In this document: positions 45,893 through 54,596 of the stretch, in pieces
How positions within the stretch are numbered: the stretch's first letter is position 1
How the letters are laid out: each line of letters starts with the position of its first letter
Origin: DATFTE01 sp963840665
GTDB lineage: Bacteria > Acidobacteriota > Terriglobia > Terriglobales > Acidobacteriaceae
Assembly (NCBI GenBank): GCA_963840665.1
Contig: CAWIZO010000008.1
Coordinates: forward strand, 186,001-250,000
Reading direction: 5' to 3'
DNA length: 64,000 nt
Notes under the pieces: model-generated
Told to the model about the DNA's origin: nothing
Seen by the model: only the letters and a program-made list of their open reading frames with translations
The model's database searches: none
Position numbers and translations under genes: made by a program

Positions 45893-47455
45893 TTATGGAG
45901 CGAATGGCGCTGGCGTTTCCTGGTCTTCACCGCGAATCCAGTGGTGACTGGGCACATTCATGACTCCTACAAGCCCTTTGTCCTTTTTATGAGCAGCTTC
46001 GCGGATCGATATCATCTCCACGAAATAAATGATTGCAGCCCGCGCCAGCTGCAGACTCTCGATGAGGTGCGATTTGAAGTCCGAAAGTCCACAGTGTTCA
46101 ACAGAATCGGAGGGCCGGCTCGGCTCGCACCCTACATCATGAAGCACTGTGAATCGGTGCGTGGAAGCGTGACGATAGGCTTTTTTCTGTTGTAGGGCAC
46201 CATTCTCGCGAATATCCAAGGAAAGCTCAGCCAAGGCAAGCATCGCCGTATTGCCTTTTTCGATTTCCGGACCTATCACCGCGTCCCAAGTGAGCGGATG
46301 CCCTTTCTTGGCGACAAGCCAGCGATTGGAAAAATACACATTCTTTTGGTGGCCGGGTATGGCAAAGAGCTCGCTGGTAGCGACCGCTATTTTGTCCAGC
46401 ACGTCGATGCACGCGCGCTGTGCCAACGAAAGGATCGATGGCACAATCCCATAGATCGCATAGTCCAGCGTGTCGGAATAGAAACCGCTGTCGGGCAGTT
46501 TCTCGGAAAGGGCCTTAAAGGCTAGGTAGCGAGCCGCGAGAAAATCCGATTTCAGCACGTTGAACATCGCGAATAATGGCGGCACCCCTGAAATTGCCGA
46601 CGTTTCTGTGAAGGATTGAATCCGAAGAAAGTCCCAGCGTTTCAGCGAGCAGTCCAGACCCTCGATGGTCGGAGAGAGCGCGAGCCGATGGCGCGCTACG
46701 AATTTTTCATAGTCTGTGGCACGGTCCAGTTTAGGCATTTCGCTGGCAGCCAACGGCTGGTGTATGAGCTTTTCGAGACTTGCATAACCTCGTGGATCAA
46801 TCAATTCCTTGATTCTTTCTGGATGCTGTTTCGCGACGCTCAAATGACGGGCAGCGACCGAACGAAGAATTGGCGCATTGCCGATTCGGCTCTTTACGCA
46901 ACGCAAGAGAATCTTGGCTGCACTTGTAGAAGCGACACCGTTGGTGCGGTCATCGCGAAGTGCCCGGCTGTAGGCATCGTATGCCTCAACCCAGCGGTAT
47001 GCTCTCAGGAAAGCGTTACCAAGATTGGTCCACGCTTGAGATGAAACTTGGCCGTGCTTATTGATCGAAGTTGCTTGTTGTAGTTGCCAGCGCCCCTTTT
47101 GCCTGATGATCGCCGTCTGCAGATACCAGTCAAAAGCTTTATATGGCTGCAGATCAGCAAGTGCAATGTACCCATTTCCGAGGTTGTAGCGGGAGACCGC
47201 GTCCGTGGGGTCGGTCGCGAGCAGATCCTCGAAAACGGCGATGCCATCTTCGACAGCCTTCGTATCGCCCAAACGGGCCCCGGCGTCTATGAAGATACTT
47301 GCCTTAAGATGGGTGAATAGTTTGCTTTTTGCGGATGGGCCCGCTGGAAGAATGCGCGCTTCGGCGAGCGCTATAGCCGGATCTTCATTGAGAAAGGAAG
47401 TGAGCCTGGCTCGTTGCTGCTCAAATTTCTTAAATTGTGCTGAGACTTTGACCAT
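45893..47455 (-). CDS. TPR protein with LA2681-like HEPN domain
   Basis: A 520-residue protein. Residues about 40-200 are TPR-like (DPTDAVSRYNLGNGYIALAD, AWTNLGNAFLRAYRWVEAYD). The C-terminal part is a helical domain with KKAYRHASTHRFTVLHD, which has the R-x4-H of HEPN ribonucleases. TPR plus this HEPN type fits the LA2681-like family found in conflict systems. It lies seven bases after the exonuclease gene, so it belongs to the CBASS-linked operon and is a candidate second effector. Confidence 0.65.
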   Translation of the reverse strand: MVKVSAQFKKFEQQRARLTSFLNEDPAIALAEARILPAGPSAKSKLFTHLKASIFIDAGARLGDTKAVEDGIAVFEDLLATDPTDAVSRYNLGNGYIALADLQPYKAFDWYLQTAIIRQKGRWQLQQATSINKHGQVSSQAWTNLGNAFLRAYRWVEAYDAYSRALRDDRTNGVASTSAAKILLRCVKSRIGNAPILRSVAARHLSVAKQHPERIKELIDPRGYASLEKLIHQPLAASEMPKLDRATDYEKFVARHRLALSPTIEGLDCSLKRWDFLRIQSFTETSAISGVPPLFAMFNVLKSDFLAARYLAFKALSEKLPDSGFYSDTLDYAIYGIVPSILSLAQRACIDVLDKIAVATSELFAIPGHQKNVYFSNRWLVAKKGHPLTWDAVIGPEIEKGNTAMLALAELSLDIRENGALQQKKAYRHASTHRFTVLHDVGCEPSRPSDSVEHCGLSDFKSHLIESLQLARAAIIYFVEMISIREAAHKKDKGLVGVMNVPSHHWIRGEDQETPAPFAP

Positions 47456-47462
47456 TGTTGGC

Positions 47463-48023
47463 TCAGGCCTTCGACGCTTTTGTAATCATACGTCGAAACA
47501 TTTCTCCTTGTTCAATGGCATCATCAAGCGCGTTGTGGGTGTGCGGCGCTGGCCCCTTGAGCTCCGACCGGATGCGGCTCGACCGCGTATCTTCCCAAGC
47601 ACAACCCATCATGCCCATGTAGTAGGACTTGATGTCGATGCCGCCGAATCCAAATGGGTTCTCGCCCAGGTACTCGTGAAAGTAAGAATTCACAAATGCC
47701 CAATCGAACGTCGCGTTGAACCCAACGAACACAGGTTTCGCAGCCTTCGCCAAGCTTCCGAGCCAGTCGCGAAAGGCCGTCATTGCTTCCTTCGGGTCAC
47801 GGCCGTTCTTTGCGAAGTCCTGAAGGGTTCTGCCAACCACTTTCATCGCATCGGGCACGAATTTGTCATTCACCGGCTTCAGTTCAACATAGAAGGTCTT
47901 TTTCGGATCGCCCACAACGACCGCACCAAGCGAGAGCATGCTAAATACCGTAGGAACAGGGCCAGCGGCCTCAATATCGACGGATATGTAGAGTTCCTGC
48001 ACCTTGCCTCCGCGAATCGTCAT
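47463..48023 (-). CDS. DEDDh 3'-5' exonuclease (Cap18-like)
   Basis: A 186-residue DnaQ/RNase T-type exonuclease. All acidic ligands are present: Asp16 and Glu18 (VDIEAAG), Asp107 (FNATFDWAF), and His163/Asp167 (HTHNALDDA). It overlaps the preceding SLOG/TIR-like gene by four bases. A predicted exonuclease (Cap18) is known as an accessory protein of some CBASS operons, and its position after a CD-NTase/HORMA/TRIP13 set supports that call. Substrate is unknown. Confidence 0.8.
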   Translation of the reverse strand: MTIRGGKVQELYISVDIEAAGPVPTVFSMLSLGAVVVGDPKKTFYVELKPVNDKFVPDAMKVVGRTLQDFAKNGRDPKEAMTAFRDWLGSLAKAAKPVFVGFNATFDWAFVNSYFHEYLGENPFGFGGIDIKSYYMGMMGCAWEDTRSSRIRSELKGPAPHTHNALDDAIEQGEMFRRMITKASKA

Positions 48024-49230
48024 GCGCTCTTCACAATCGTCGGCCTGTTGATGTTCTTTTCCCAGAATTCGACAAGGGCCTTTATCCTGTCATCAACGGT
48101 AGCGCCCGGCTTCCAGAAATGACACGGTATCATCGTCTGGTCAAAAGGAAGCGGCGTGCCCTCCTCCGCCGTCACCAGCACGCGATTGCCGGTGCCCAAG
48201 GCGTAGCCCAGCTCGATGAAGCAATTGGGCCGCTCGCCCGTAACGTCTACCATAGCGAGCGAAGAGAAGTGCAGGCTCTCGAAAATCGCGACATTCATGA
48301 AGGCATGCTCGCTCTTATCGGTCCCGATCTCGATGCGGCTGAACCCGGCTTCATGAACGACAGGATCGACAATATCCCGGAAAAACGACTCAACCCCAGC
48401 GAACTTCGGATGAGCCGGATTTAGGAGCCGCACGAAAAATGCGGTCGGCCTAGCAAGCTTGCAGAGAAGGCCTGCGATCCTCTGCAGCAACCTCGGCGGA
48501 ACCGCGGCCCCGGCGCGCGTGGCAATGTCCGCAAGGGTCGCGCTTTCCGTGTTTGCGAAGGAGGTGTCGAAGCGAAAAAATCGAGTCGGCTCGCTGCGCG
48601 CTTCTTTGGCAAGGCGAGGTGCCCCGCCTGTGCCGTCATCGCGGCTGGCACCGAGCGGCAAATCAAGCGGCACCACCGGCTTCTTCGCTGCAAATACAAG
48701 TTCGCTGAATGCTCAACACCCGTGCCTCCACCAAGGATGACCAGAGCGTCGCCAAAAACCGCCTGACGCTGGCGCAAAAGCGCCGCCGCTCTGGAACCGG
48801 GCATGATGGATTCAATGTGAAGGAAGCCGCTCCTCAGCAATGTTTCGTAGAGTGCCCGGCGATTGTCGGGAATCTCCGACTCCGCCTTCTCCGATGTGGC
48901 CACAACGATGGGCAACCCGAACTTGGTAGGCCACGCTCCATGCCCCAGCTTCAAGCATTCGGCGGCGGCTTCAAGCGCCGTCCAATCGAAGGTCAGGCTT
49001 GGCGCATCGGGTCCCGCCCCTTCTGCCCGCGGCTCTCTCCCTAGGCCAACGACTATGCCACCTCCGGCAGCCATGACTTCCTTAACCAGGTTGCGGACGA
49101 TTTCATGCGCATGAGGACGAGAGATGCCTTTGTCTTAGCGTTCGCTGATCCTGAAATCTGCACACGCCTCGCCGAACAGGGGCGGCGTTTTCACCCCTGA
49201 AACCAAGCCGCTTGGGCGTGCTGTCGTCAT
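48020..49230 (-). CDS. SLOG-like plus deoxyribosyltransferase/TIR-like candidate CBASS effector (disrupted)
   Basis: Reconstructed across breaks. ATG at 49230 overlaps the TRIP13 stop as ATGA. After 31 codons an in-frame TAA occurs at 49135-49137, but the same frame continues with VRNLVKEVMAAGGGIVVGLG, then DALVILGGGTGVEHSANLY, which has the GG-x-GT feature of SLOG/LOG Rossmannoids. Near 48690 one base is missing; the next frame starts KKPVVPLDLPLGAS and runs to 48020. The last 150 residues read TAFFVRLLNP, MVDVTGERPNCFIELGYALG and TPLPFDQTMIP, like nucleoside deoxyribosyltransferase/TIR-like domains with Glu in FIELGYA. Likely senses a nucleotide and cleaves an N-glycosidic bond; inference. 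Confidence 0.6.
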
Positions 49231-50135
49231 ACCCCGTTCCTCACTGCGGGAGACGGTCGGACTTCCTTTGCGGCATGTAGGAGATCGTCTCCCGTCAGGG
49301 CCCGGCTCGGGAAGGCTCTGCAAAGCGCATCGGGCAGAAGTTTGGAGCGCAGGTCTGAAAAGGTGAAGCCGGGCTGTCCGTCTCTTGCGCCCCGTGAACC
49401 GCACTAGCTCGTGGATGGTCTGGTCCTTAATATTCAGCCCCTCCAGATCCATACGGAATACTTCTTCGCGCTCCTGATCGTTGGGCCGGGCAAATTCTTC
49501 GGTTCGGGCCGCACGCCGGACGATGGCGGGGTCGAGCGCGCCTGCTCGGTTCGTGCAGAGAAACACGAGTATCCGGCCCGAATGGCGGCGGAGGTCGTCT
49601 ACCTTCTGGATAATGGTGTTGACCGCCACCTTGTCCTCGTGGTGGCTCTGGGCTGTATCGCGCGCCGAAGCGAGAGAGTCTGCCTCGTCAATGATGAGGA
49701 ACGCCCGCCGGGTCTTGCCCGCCTGCTTAGCGACTACATCAAAAGCCTCATTGAGCAGCGTACTCATCTGGCCGACTTTACCGGAGCCCCGGACGCGCGT
49801 GCTGAGCTTGAACAGCATCGCTTCCTTCCGGCCTTCGCGTGCGAGCCTGTCACACGCACCTTCTGCTGTGGCGGTTTTTCCAGTACCCACGTCACCGGCA
49901 AAGATAACGAGTGGGTATCGGTCTGATATTGCACCGCAGATGGGCAGCTCCTTGTGGTGAAATTTCTTGCTCCAGTCAGCGAGTTCCTGCGGATCGGCGA
50001 GCAGGCGCAAGTCCCTGTGGAGTCTCTGGTAGCGGTTCTCAAAGCCTACGAGCCGTTTGGTGGACGCTGCTATCTTGTCGTTGGGGAGGTCAAGCTCCAA
50101 CTCAAATAACGCTCCTTTTCAATCACTTCGCTCAT
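49227..50135 (-). CDS. TRIP13-like AAA+ ATPase of CBASS (Cap6-like), frameshifted
   Basis: The remodeller that resets HORMA proteins in type III CBASS. The P-loop AGDVGTGKTAT, Walker B IIDEADSL and a sensor/arginine-finger region (CTNRAGALDPAIVRRA) are intact. I place the start at ATG 50135 (AAGGG upstream); a missing T near 50105 shifts it into the main frame. After ELVRFTG two missing bases (near 49391 and 49364) hide the C-terminus, which reads TFSDLRSKLLPDALCRAF ... ALTGDDLLHAAKE before the TGA at 49227. So the frame to 49135 is an artefact of those shifts. Confidence 0.75.
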
Positions 50136-50152
50136 TTATTTTGCCCTTGAAA

Positions 50153-50653
50153 TCATTGGTATACGCTCTTCGTGACACCCCATCCGTTGCTGACGTAGGT
50201 ACGATCCAGCGAGCGCGTCAACTTCGGAAATGACAGGTCCGTATTCGAGGTGGTCCATCCCGTGCTGAGGCCTTGCCTGAACGCGGCGCGTTGTGCATCC
50301 GTCAGATCACGCCATTTCTGGCTGTAGCGGACAACGATGGCGAGTTCGCCACCTGGAGTCTGGGGCCAGAGATTGTTGCCGGGTCGCTGTGCTTTCAGCA
50401 GGGAGCCGTCCGTTGAAACTTCATATTTCGCGGCACGGATAGGCTCGCCCTTCGAATCATAGAGGACGATGTTTGCTTCAACGAGATATCCGTTCTGCGC
50501 GAGGGCCTTAACGTCGGCGGCATAAGCTTTTACCTGCTCACGCGTCAGAAGTTTCGTTGACTGCGCGTTCATGTCCAAGTCTGACGCAATGCAGTCGATG
50601 ACTTTCCCGATGTCTGCAAGGGTAAAAGTTTGGGTTACGGTTTCCGTGTACAT
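50153..50653 (-). CDS. Bacterial HORMA-domain protein of CBASS (Cap7-like)
   Basis: A 166-residue protein of the bacterial HORMA family (type III CBASS). Features remembered from the family are present: TLADIGKVIDCIASDLDMNA at the N-terminus, YAADVKALAQNGYL, GGELAIVVRYSQKW, and the C-terminal safety-belt region WTTSNTDLSFPKL ... YVSNGWGVTKSVY. In characterised type III CBASS the HORMA protein binds a peptide and activates the CD-NTase. It lies three bases from the CD-NTase stop and 17 before the TRIP13 ATG. Confidence 0.78.
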   Translation of the reverse strand: MYTETVTQTFTLADIGKVIDCIASDLDMNAQSTKLLTREQVKAYAADVKALAQNGYLVEANIVLYDSKGEPIRAAKYEVSTDGSLLKAQRPGNNLWPQTPGGELAIVVRYSQKWRDLTDAQRAAFRQGLSTGWTTSNTDLSFPKLTRSLDRTYVSNGWGVTKSVYQ

Positions 50654-50656
50654 GCC

Positions 50657-51615
50657 TTACTCCTCGATTACAAATGGCCGGCCGAATATCTCTTTCCAAA
50701 GCTCAAGCGTCTGCGTTTTTCCATCGCAGTTGCGCGCGTGGGTCAGAGTCTCCCAGGCGGTCAAGCTTTTTTCGACGATGTCCTTGCAGTCCTGGTCCGT
50801 AATTTTCCGGCCAACATTGTTGTCCACGTTGCAGGGATCGAGTATCACGACTCGATCCTTCGGGAAAGACTTCGGAGTCCCGCACTCCTTGAAGCAAATC
50901 GGGGACTTCAGCTCCGACTGCGCGACGTAACGGAAAAAGCGCAGCACACCCTCCTCAAGAGATGCAGGCGCGCCCTCAGCGTCCTGCAAATGGCTCAGGA
51001 TGAGTTCAATCGTAAAGGAGCGCAGGCTGTCGCCAGGTCTTGGAAGTTGCGCCAGGACTTGAGCAAGCGCACTAGGGCAGTGAAATTCGCATATCCTTCC
51101 TTCCTTGCGCGGATGAATTCCAGCTGTTTCGTCACGCTGGTCTTGACCGGGGCATCGCCCTGCGACGAGGGCTGCCATCCGTAGTCGCCAGGTCCGTCTA
51201 TGACGACGAGCGGCACGAGATCCATTTCGAGACCGGAAACGAGGAATTCAATGCCAAGGGTCCGCGGCTGGACCGTGAAGTCCTCGGGTTTCTTGGTGGG
51301 ATAAATCTTCACGAGGAGTTTCCGGATGCGGTTGTGGAGGTTGGCGAGATCATATCCAGTCGCCCCGTTCGCGTTCAGGAAGACTGCAACATCCGCGTCT
51401 ACGCCAATATCGCCGCTTGGGCGCAGTACCGTGCCCTTGCGCAGAGAGCCGGTCTTAAGAAATTTCTTGATGTCGATGAGCTTGTCGCCCTCGGCGGCTG
51501 CCGAAAACCGAGTAATGAGGGTGTCCACTTGGGCGAGATACTCGGCACGCTTGCCTTTGGGCAGTTTGAGCCTGTTATTCACGAAATAGTTAAGCTGGGT
51601 GTCTGTAAGTTCCAT
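50657..51615 (-). CDS. CD-NTase, CBASS oligonucleotide cyclase (frameshifted)
   Basis: Synthesises a cyclic oligonucleotide alarm signal on phage infection. From ATG 51615: KTGSLRKGTVLRP (Gly-Ser at 56-57), GVDADVAVFL (Asp73, Asp75) and MDLVPLV (Asp132) form the nucleotidyltransferase triad. After LKSWRNFQDL one G is missing near 51033; in the next frame DSLRSFTIELILSHLQDAEG ... RFFRYVAQSEL ... VVILDPCNVDNNVGR and ITDQDCKDIVE run to 50657 as the usual CD-NTase C-terminus. The product is therefore broken as read. Confidence 0.82.
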
Positions 51616-51679
51616 AAGTCCGCCTGAATGTGCCGCTGCCTTTCCGCCACGCAATACGCCAAGTTGCCCCGAAGAGTGC

Positions 51680-51709
51680 AGTGTAAGCGGACAGTGCGAA
51701 CACTGTCAA
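51680..51709 (-). promoter_or_regulatory. Promoter and palindromic operator of the CBASS operon
   Basis: On the minus strand TTGACA, 18 bases, TACACT. A perfect palindrome GACAGTG-TTCG-CACTGTC at 51690-51707 overlaps the -35 and spacer, a classic position for repression. It lies between the CapP-like gene and the CD-NTase. Confidence 0.65.
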
Positions 51710-51719
51710 CAAAAAAAAG

Positions 51720-52421
51720 CTAAAGCCTGAGTTGCCCCGTCTCTGCCGGGTACAGTTCGGCGACCCGGATTTTGGTGACGATGGGGTTCACGTCAAAGAT
51801 GTCGGCAAGCGCGCGCACTGCCTCGTCCCGACGTTTTTCATCGAGACCAAGTGCGCCGAGGGAACCGATCGCTACCAGAAAAGGCTTCAGCGCTTCCTGC
51901 ACCAACGCTTTGGGACACAAAAGACCGCCTATCGCCCGGTTCGCCTGAAACTCCCACCAGCGGCCATCATAGGTCCGGCTTTTTCGTTCCCCGCCCTGGA
52001 CATCCCGGCAAAGAATCTTGTGATCGGAGCGGCTGTCGGCATCGAAGAGATGGAGGGGTTTTTCGTCGAGTGCGAACAAGTAGGTGTGCAATAGTCCGTG
52101 CCCGGCTTCATGCGCGAGCGTGGTTCGCACACGGCGCTCAGCCACTTTGCCCTTCTCGGCGTCGAGCGCCGTTGCAACCACTATCGCTTCAACGCCTTTC
52201 TTGGTGAATTTCGTAAACCCCAACACTCCGCCTGGCAGATCTTCGTACTGCGGCACGATATTAAAACGCTTTTCGACGAAACGATCGATGCGTATGGCTT
52301 CCGGAGAATTCGGATAAAGACCTTCCTTTCGCAGCTCGTCTGCGCAAATCCGGTCGATCTCGCTCGGTTCAAAATGCGGCCGCTCGGAAAACGGACCCGA
52401 CTTAGGGCGGTAGGTCTTCAT
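51720..52421 (-). CDS. ImmA/IrrE-family metallopeptidase (CapP-like)
   Basis: A 233-residue Zn protease: HEAGH at 104-108 (TLAHEAGHGLLHTYLF) and the third ligand region WWEFQANRAIGGLLCP. It overlaps the upstream XRE gene by four bases. In known CBASS loci a CapP protease of this family cleaves the CapH repressor when single-stranded DNA signals damage, inducing the operon. The position between the XRE gene and CD-NTase matches that arrangement. Confidence 0.82.
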   Translation of the reverse strand: MKTYRPKSGPFSERPHFEPSEIDRICADELRKEGLYPNSPEAIRIDRFVEKRFNIVPQYEDLPGGVLGFTKFTKKGVEAIVVATALDAEKGKVAERRVRTTLAHEAGHGLLHTYLFALDEKPLHLFDADSRSDHKILCRDVQGGERKSRTYDGRWWEFQANRAIGGLLCPKALVQEALKPFLVAIGSLGALGLDEKRRDEAVRALADIFDVNPIVTKIRVAELYPAETGQLRL

Positions 52422-52774
52422 TTCTTGTCTTTGCCTCGCTTCTCGTGCTCCTTTTTCTTCACGAATTCCAGTAGCTCGTCCGCAGTGATCTTCTTGTCGA
52501 TGACACTACGGAAAGCCAATGCGAAAGTCGGATCATCGAGCGTGATTCGTTTGATATCGTCTATCGGCGCGCGGACATCCATCGCCCGCAGGTCCTCTAC
52601 CTTCACCTTGAGGACGCGGGCCATTTCGGTCAAAACCTCGTCTGAAGGATGTCTTCGTCCCAATTCAATGTCGGAGATAAATGCTGGGGAACAATCCAGT
52701 TTCTTTGCAAATTCCCGTAACGAAAGGTCAAGTTCGTCACGGCGTTTCCGAATATACGGGCCTATGCCTGCCAT
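52418..52774 (-). CDS. XRE-family repressor (CapH-like)
   Basis: A 118-residue protein: helix-turn-helix (IRKRRDELDLSLREFAKKLD, CSPAFISDIELGRRHPS) and a C-terminal acidic/Lys-rich helix that could be the cleavage or dimer region. ATG at 52774; the leader is short and has no strong Shine-Dalgarno. A perfect palindrome lies only three bases upstream, so the gene is probably autoregulated. It forms an operon with the CapP-like gene. Confidence 0.82.
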   Translation of the reverse strand: MAGIGPYIRKRRDELDLSLREFAKKLDCSPAFISDIELGRRHPSDEVLTEMARVLKVKVEDLRAMDVRAPIDDIKRITLDDPTFALAFRSVIDKKITADELLEFVKKKEHEKRGKDKK

Positions 52775-52776
52775 GA

Positions 52777-52799
52777 GTGTCAGCTTATATAGCTGACAC
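52777..52799. promoter_or_regulatory. Palindromic operator on the XRE gene
   Basis: GTGTCAGCT-TATAT-AGCTGACAC: perfect 9-bp arms with a TATAT spacer that could be a -10 element. It lies directly before the XRE start and overlaps the last codons and stop of hsdS. Confidence 0.7.
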
Positions 52800-54596
52800 C
52801 TCGGTGTCAACGTTCCTGATGGCCAAGGGTGTTGCCTCAGTTGAGGTCTCCGAGGCGTCGTTGAGGGCATGGTGTAAGACCGATTCGAGAAGGCGACGCT
52901 TCTCGTCTTGTGCAGTGGTAAGTTCTGCCTCCAGGAGATCGCATAATTTCATTAACACGTTCACTCTGGTAACGATGCGATGTTGTTCGGCGAGCGGTGG
53001 AAGAGGTATGGGGAGCATGTAGATGACTTCCCTGGAAACATTTTTCATCGAGAAGCTCGTGCCAGAGGCTTCCTCGGCATAGTAAGCGCGAGCGTGCTTT
53101 GCGTGGTTGCTTATGAGGGTGAGAAAGTGCTTGCTGCAACATTCGGAAATCTGAAGTCTAACGATCTTGTCGCTGAGGATGAGATTGTGGGGTTGTTGTT
53201 CCACTACAACACACTTGGCCACTAGTTCGCTTGTATTCGCCCTGGAAATCAAGAAGTCGCCTGCGTGAACCTCAGCGGCTTCGGGCGCCGTTACTCCCGG
53301 AAGAAGCTGCTTGTTCTCTTCTGGGAGAAATCTATCCCAGGAAACAGCGCTCACTTTTAGAACACCCCAGTCGTCCCCTGACCTTGGAAAGTTTTCACTC
53401 CTGGGGCTCCATCCTGCGTCTGCGTCTTCGACCAGTTCACCAAAGCGTACCCACAGCCAACCAACAGGTGGCTGGAATGGCACTGTGTTCTCCGGAATCG
53501 AGGGTAGGGGCGCACGCAACCTGATCTTTCCTTCTTTCGCAAGTAGGGCTTTCTTGGCTTGGATGTGCCTGAGCAGCTCAAAAGCGTTTTCGTCCCTGGG
53601 ATCTTGGGGCACCAGTTGTCCACGGTAAGCGAGATCGAGGATGGTGCTGCGCAGGGCAGAAATCTCCTCGGGGCGGACGGTGAGGCGCGGAAGATGGCTG
53701 ATATAGGAACTGGCGTAACGGCGAAACGTTTCGGCATTCGCACCGTTATTGAGGTGATAACTGGATGCTGCCGCAAGCCGATCCCGGCGGGCTTCACGGT
53801 CGCGTTGTGTGGCTTCTAACCGATCACACAGTGCCATCAATTCGTTCACTTTGGCCATGATGCGGCGCTGTTCGACGAGCGGCGGAAGACCAAGTGGAAA
53901 TTCCCGAACGAGTTCTGTGTTGAGGTTTAATTGGGCCATACCTCGCGCCTTCGTGGCTGCATACGACTGAAGACTCTGAAATAACACGAAGAAAAACCCC
54001 TTTGAAAGTTCCGATTCAGGGAAGTAGGGAAAGGCCAGGTATCCGTCGTGAATACAACCGCCTTCGAAACCGAGAAAGATTGGAACTCCAATTGTGGCGC
54101 TGTTTGTAACCACGAGTGTGCCTTTTGGGAGCAGGACACTCTTTTCCATCCCCGCCTTGGTCAGGAATTCATCTGTGTCGTACAGGACTCTATCTTTGGA
54201 GTGCTTTCTGATGTCGGATATCTTGATCCAGTGATATGGCGTCCGCGCGGCCGAAAAATACTTTGGATCTCCTTTCGGGCGTGGTGAAGCCCCACGAATG
54301 ACTGTCAGCAAATTACCAATTCGGGTCGGCTCCCAATTACGGGGCAAAGCGTAGTCGAGATCACTCGCAGAGATTTTGTATTGTGGTCGATACTGCTTAA
54401 TCTTTCCCTCTTTCAACAGGCGTGCTTTCTGCGCGTCGATCCGCTTCAGGAGCTCGGACGCAGGTTCATCCGTTGGATCTTGATCGACCAGCCTGCCCCG
54501 AACGGCAAGGTCGAGGATGAACTGGCGCATGCGCGAAATGGCTTCGGGAGTGTCGCTGATGCGATCGAAATAGGTTAGGAGCAACTCCGCGTTCAT
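52785..54596 (-). CDS. hsdS: Type I restriction-modification specificity subunit
   Basis: A 603-residue protein that recognises the target sequence. Two target-recognition domains (TRDs) are visible (around residues 80-260 and 370-550; LPRNWEPTRIGNLL, GWLWVRFGELVED), each followed by a helical conserved region (PPLVEQRRIMAKVNELMALCD, PPLAEQHRIVTRVNVLMKLCD). Intact. It overlaps hsdM by four bases. Its C-terminal codons lie on the XRE operator. Confidence 0.88.
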   Translation of the reverse strand: MNAELLLTYFDRISDTPEAISRMRQFILDLAVRGRLVDQDPTDEPASELLKRIDAQKARLLKEGKIKQYRPQYKISASDLDYALPRNWEPTRIGNLLTVIRGASPRPKGDPKYFSAARTPYHWIKISDIRKHSKDRVLYDTDEFLTKAGMEKSVLLPKGTLVVTNSATIGVPIFLGFEGGCIHDGYLAFPYFPESELSKGFFFVLFQSLQSYAATKARGMAQLNLNTELVREFPLGLPPLVEQRRIMAKVNELMALCDRLEATQRDREARRDRLAAASSYHLNNGANAETFRRYASSYISHLPRLTVRPEEISALRSTILDLAYRGQLVPQDPRDENAFELLRHIQAKKALLAKEGKIRLRAPLPSIPENTVPFQPPVGWLWVRFGELVEDADAGWSPRSENFPRSGDDWGVLKVSAVSWDRFLPEENKQLLPGVTAPEAAEVHAGDFLISRANTSELVAKCVVVEQQPHNLILSDKIVRLQISECCSKHFLTLISNHAKHARAYYAEEASGTSFSMKNVSREVIYMLPIPLPPLAEQHRIVTRVNVLMKLCDLLEAELTTAQDEKRRLLESVLHHALNDASETSTEATPLAIRNVDTEVSAI

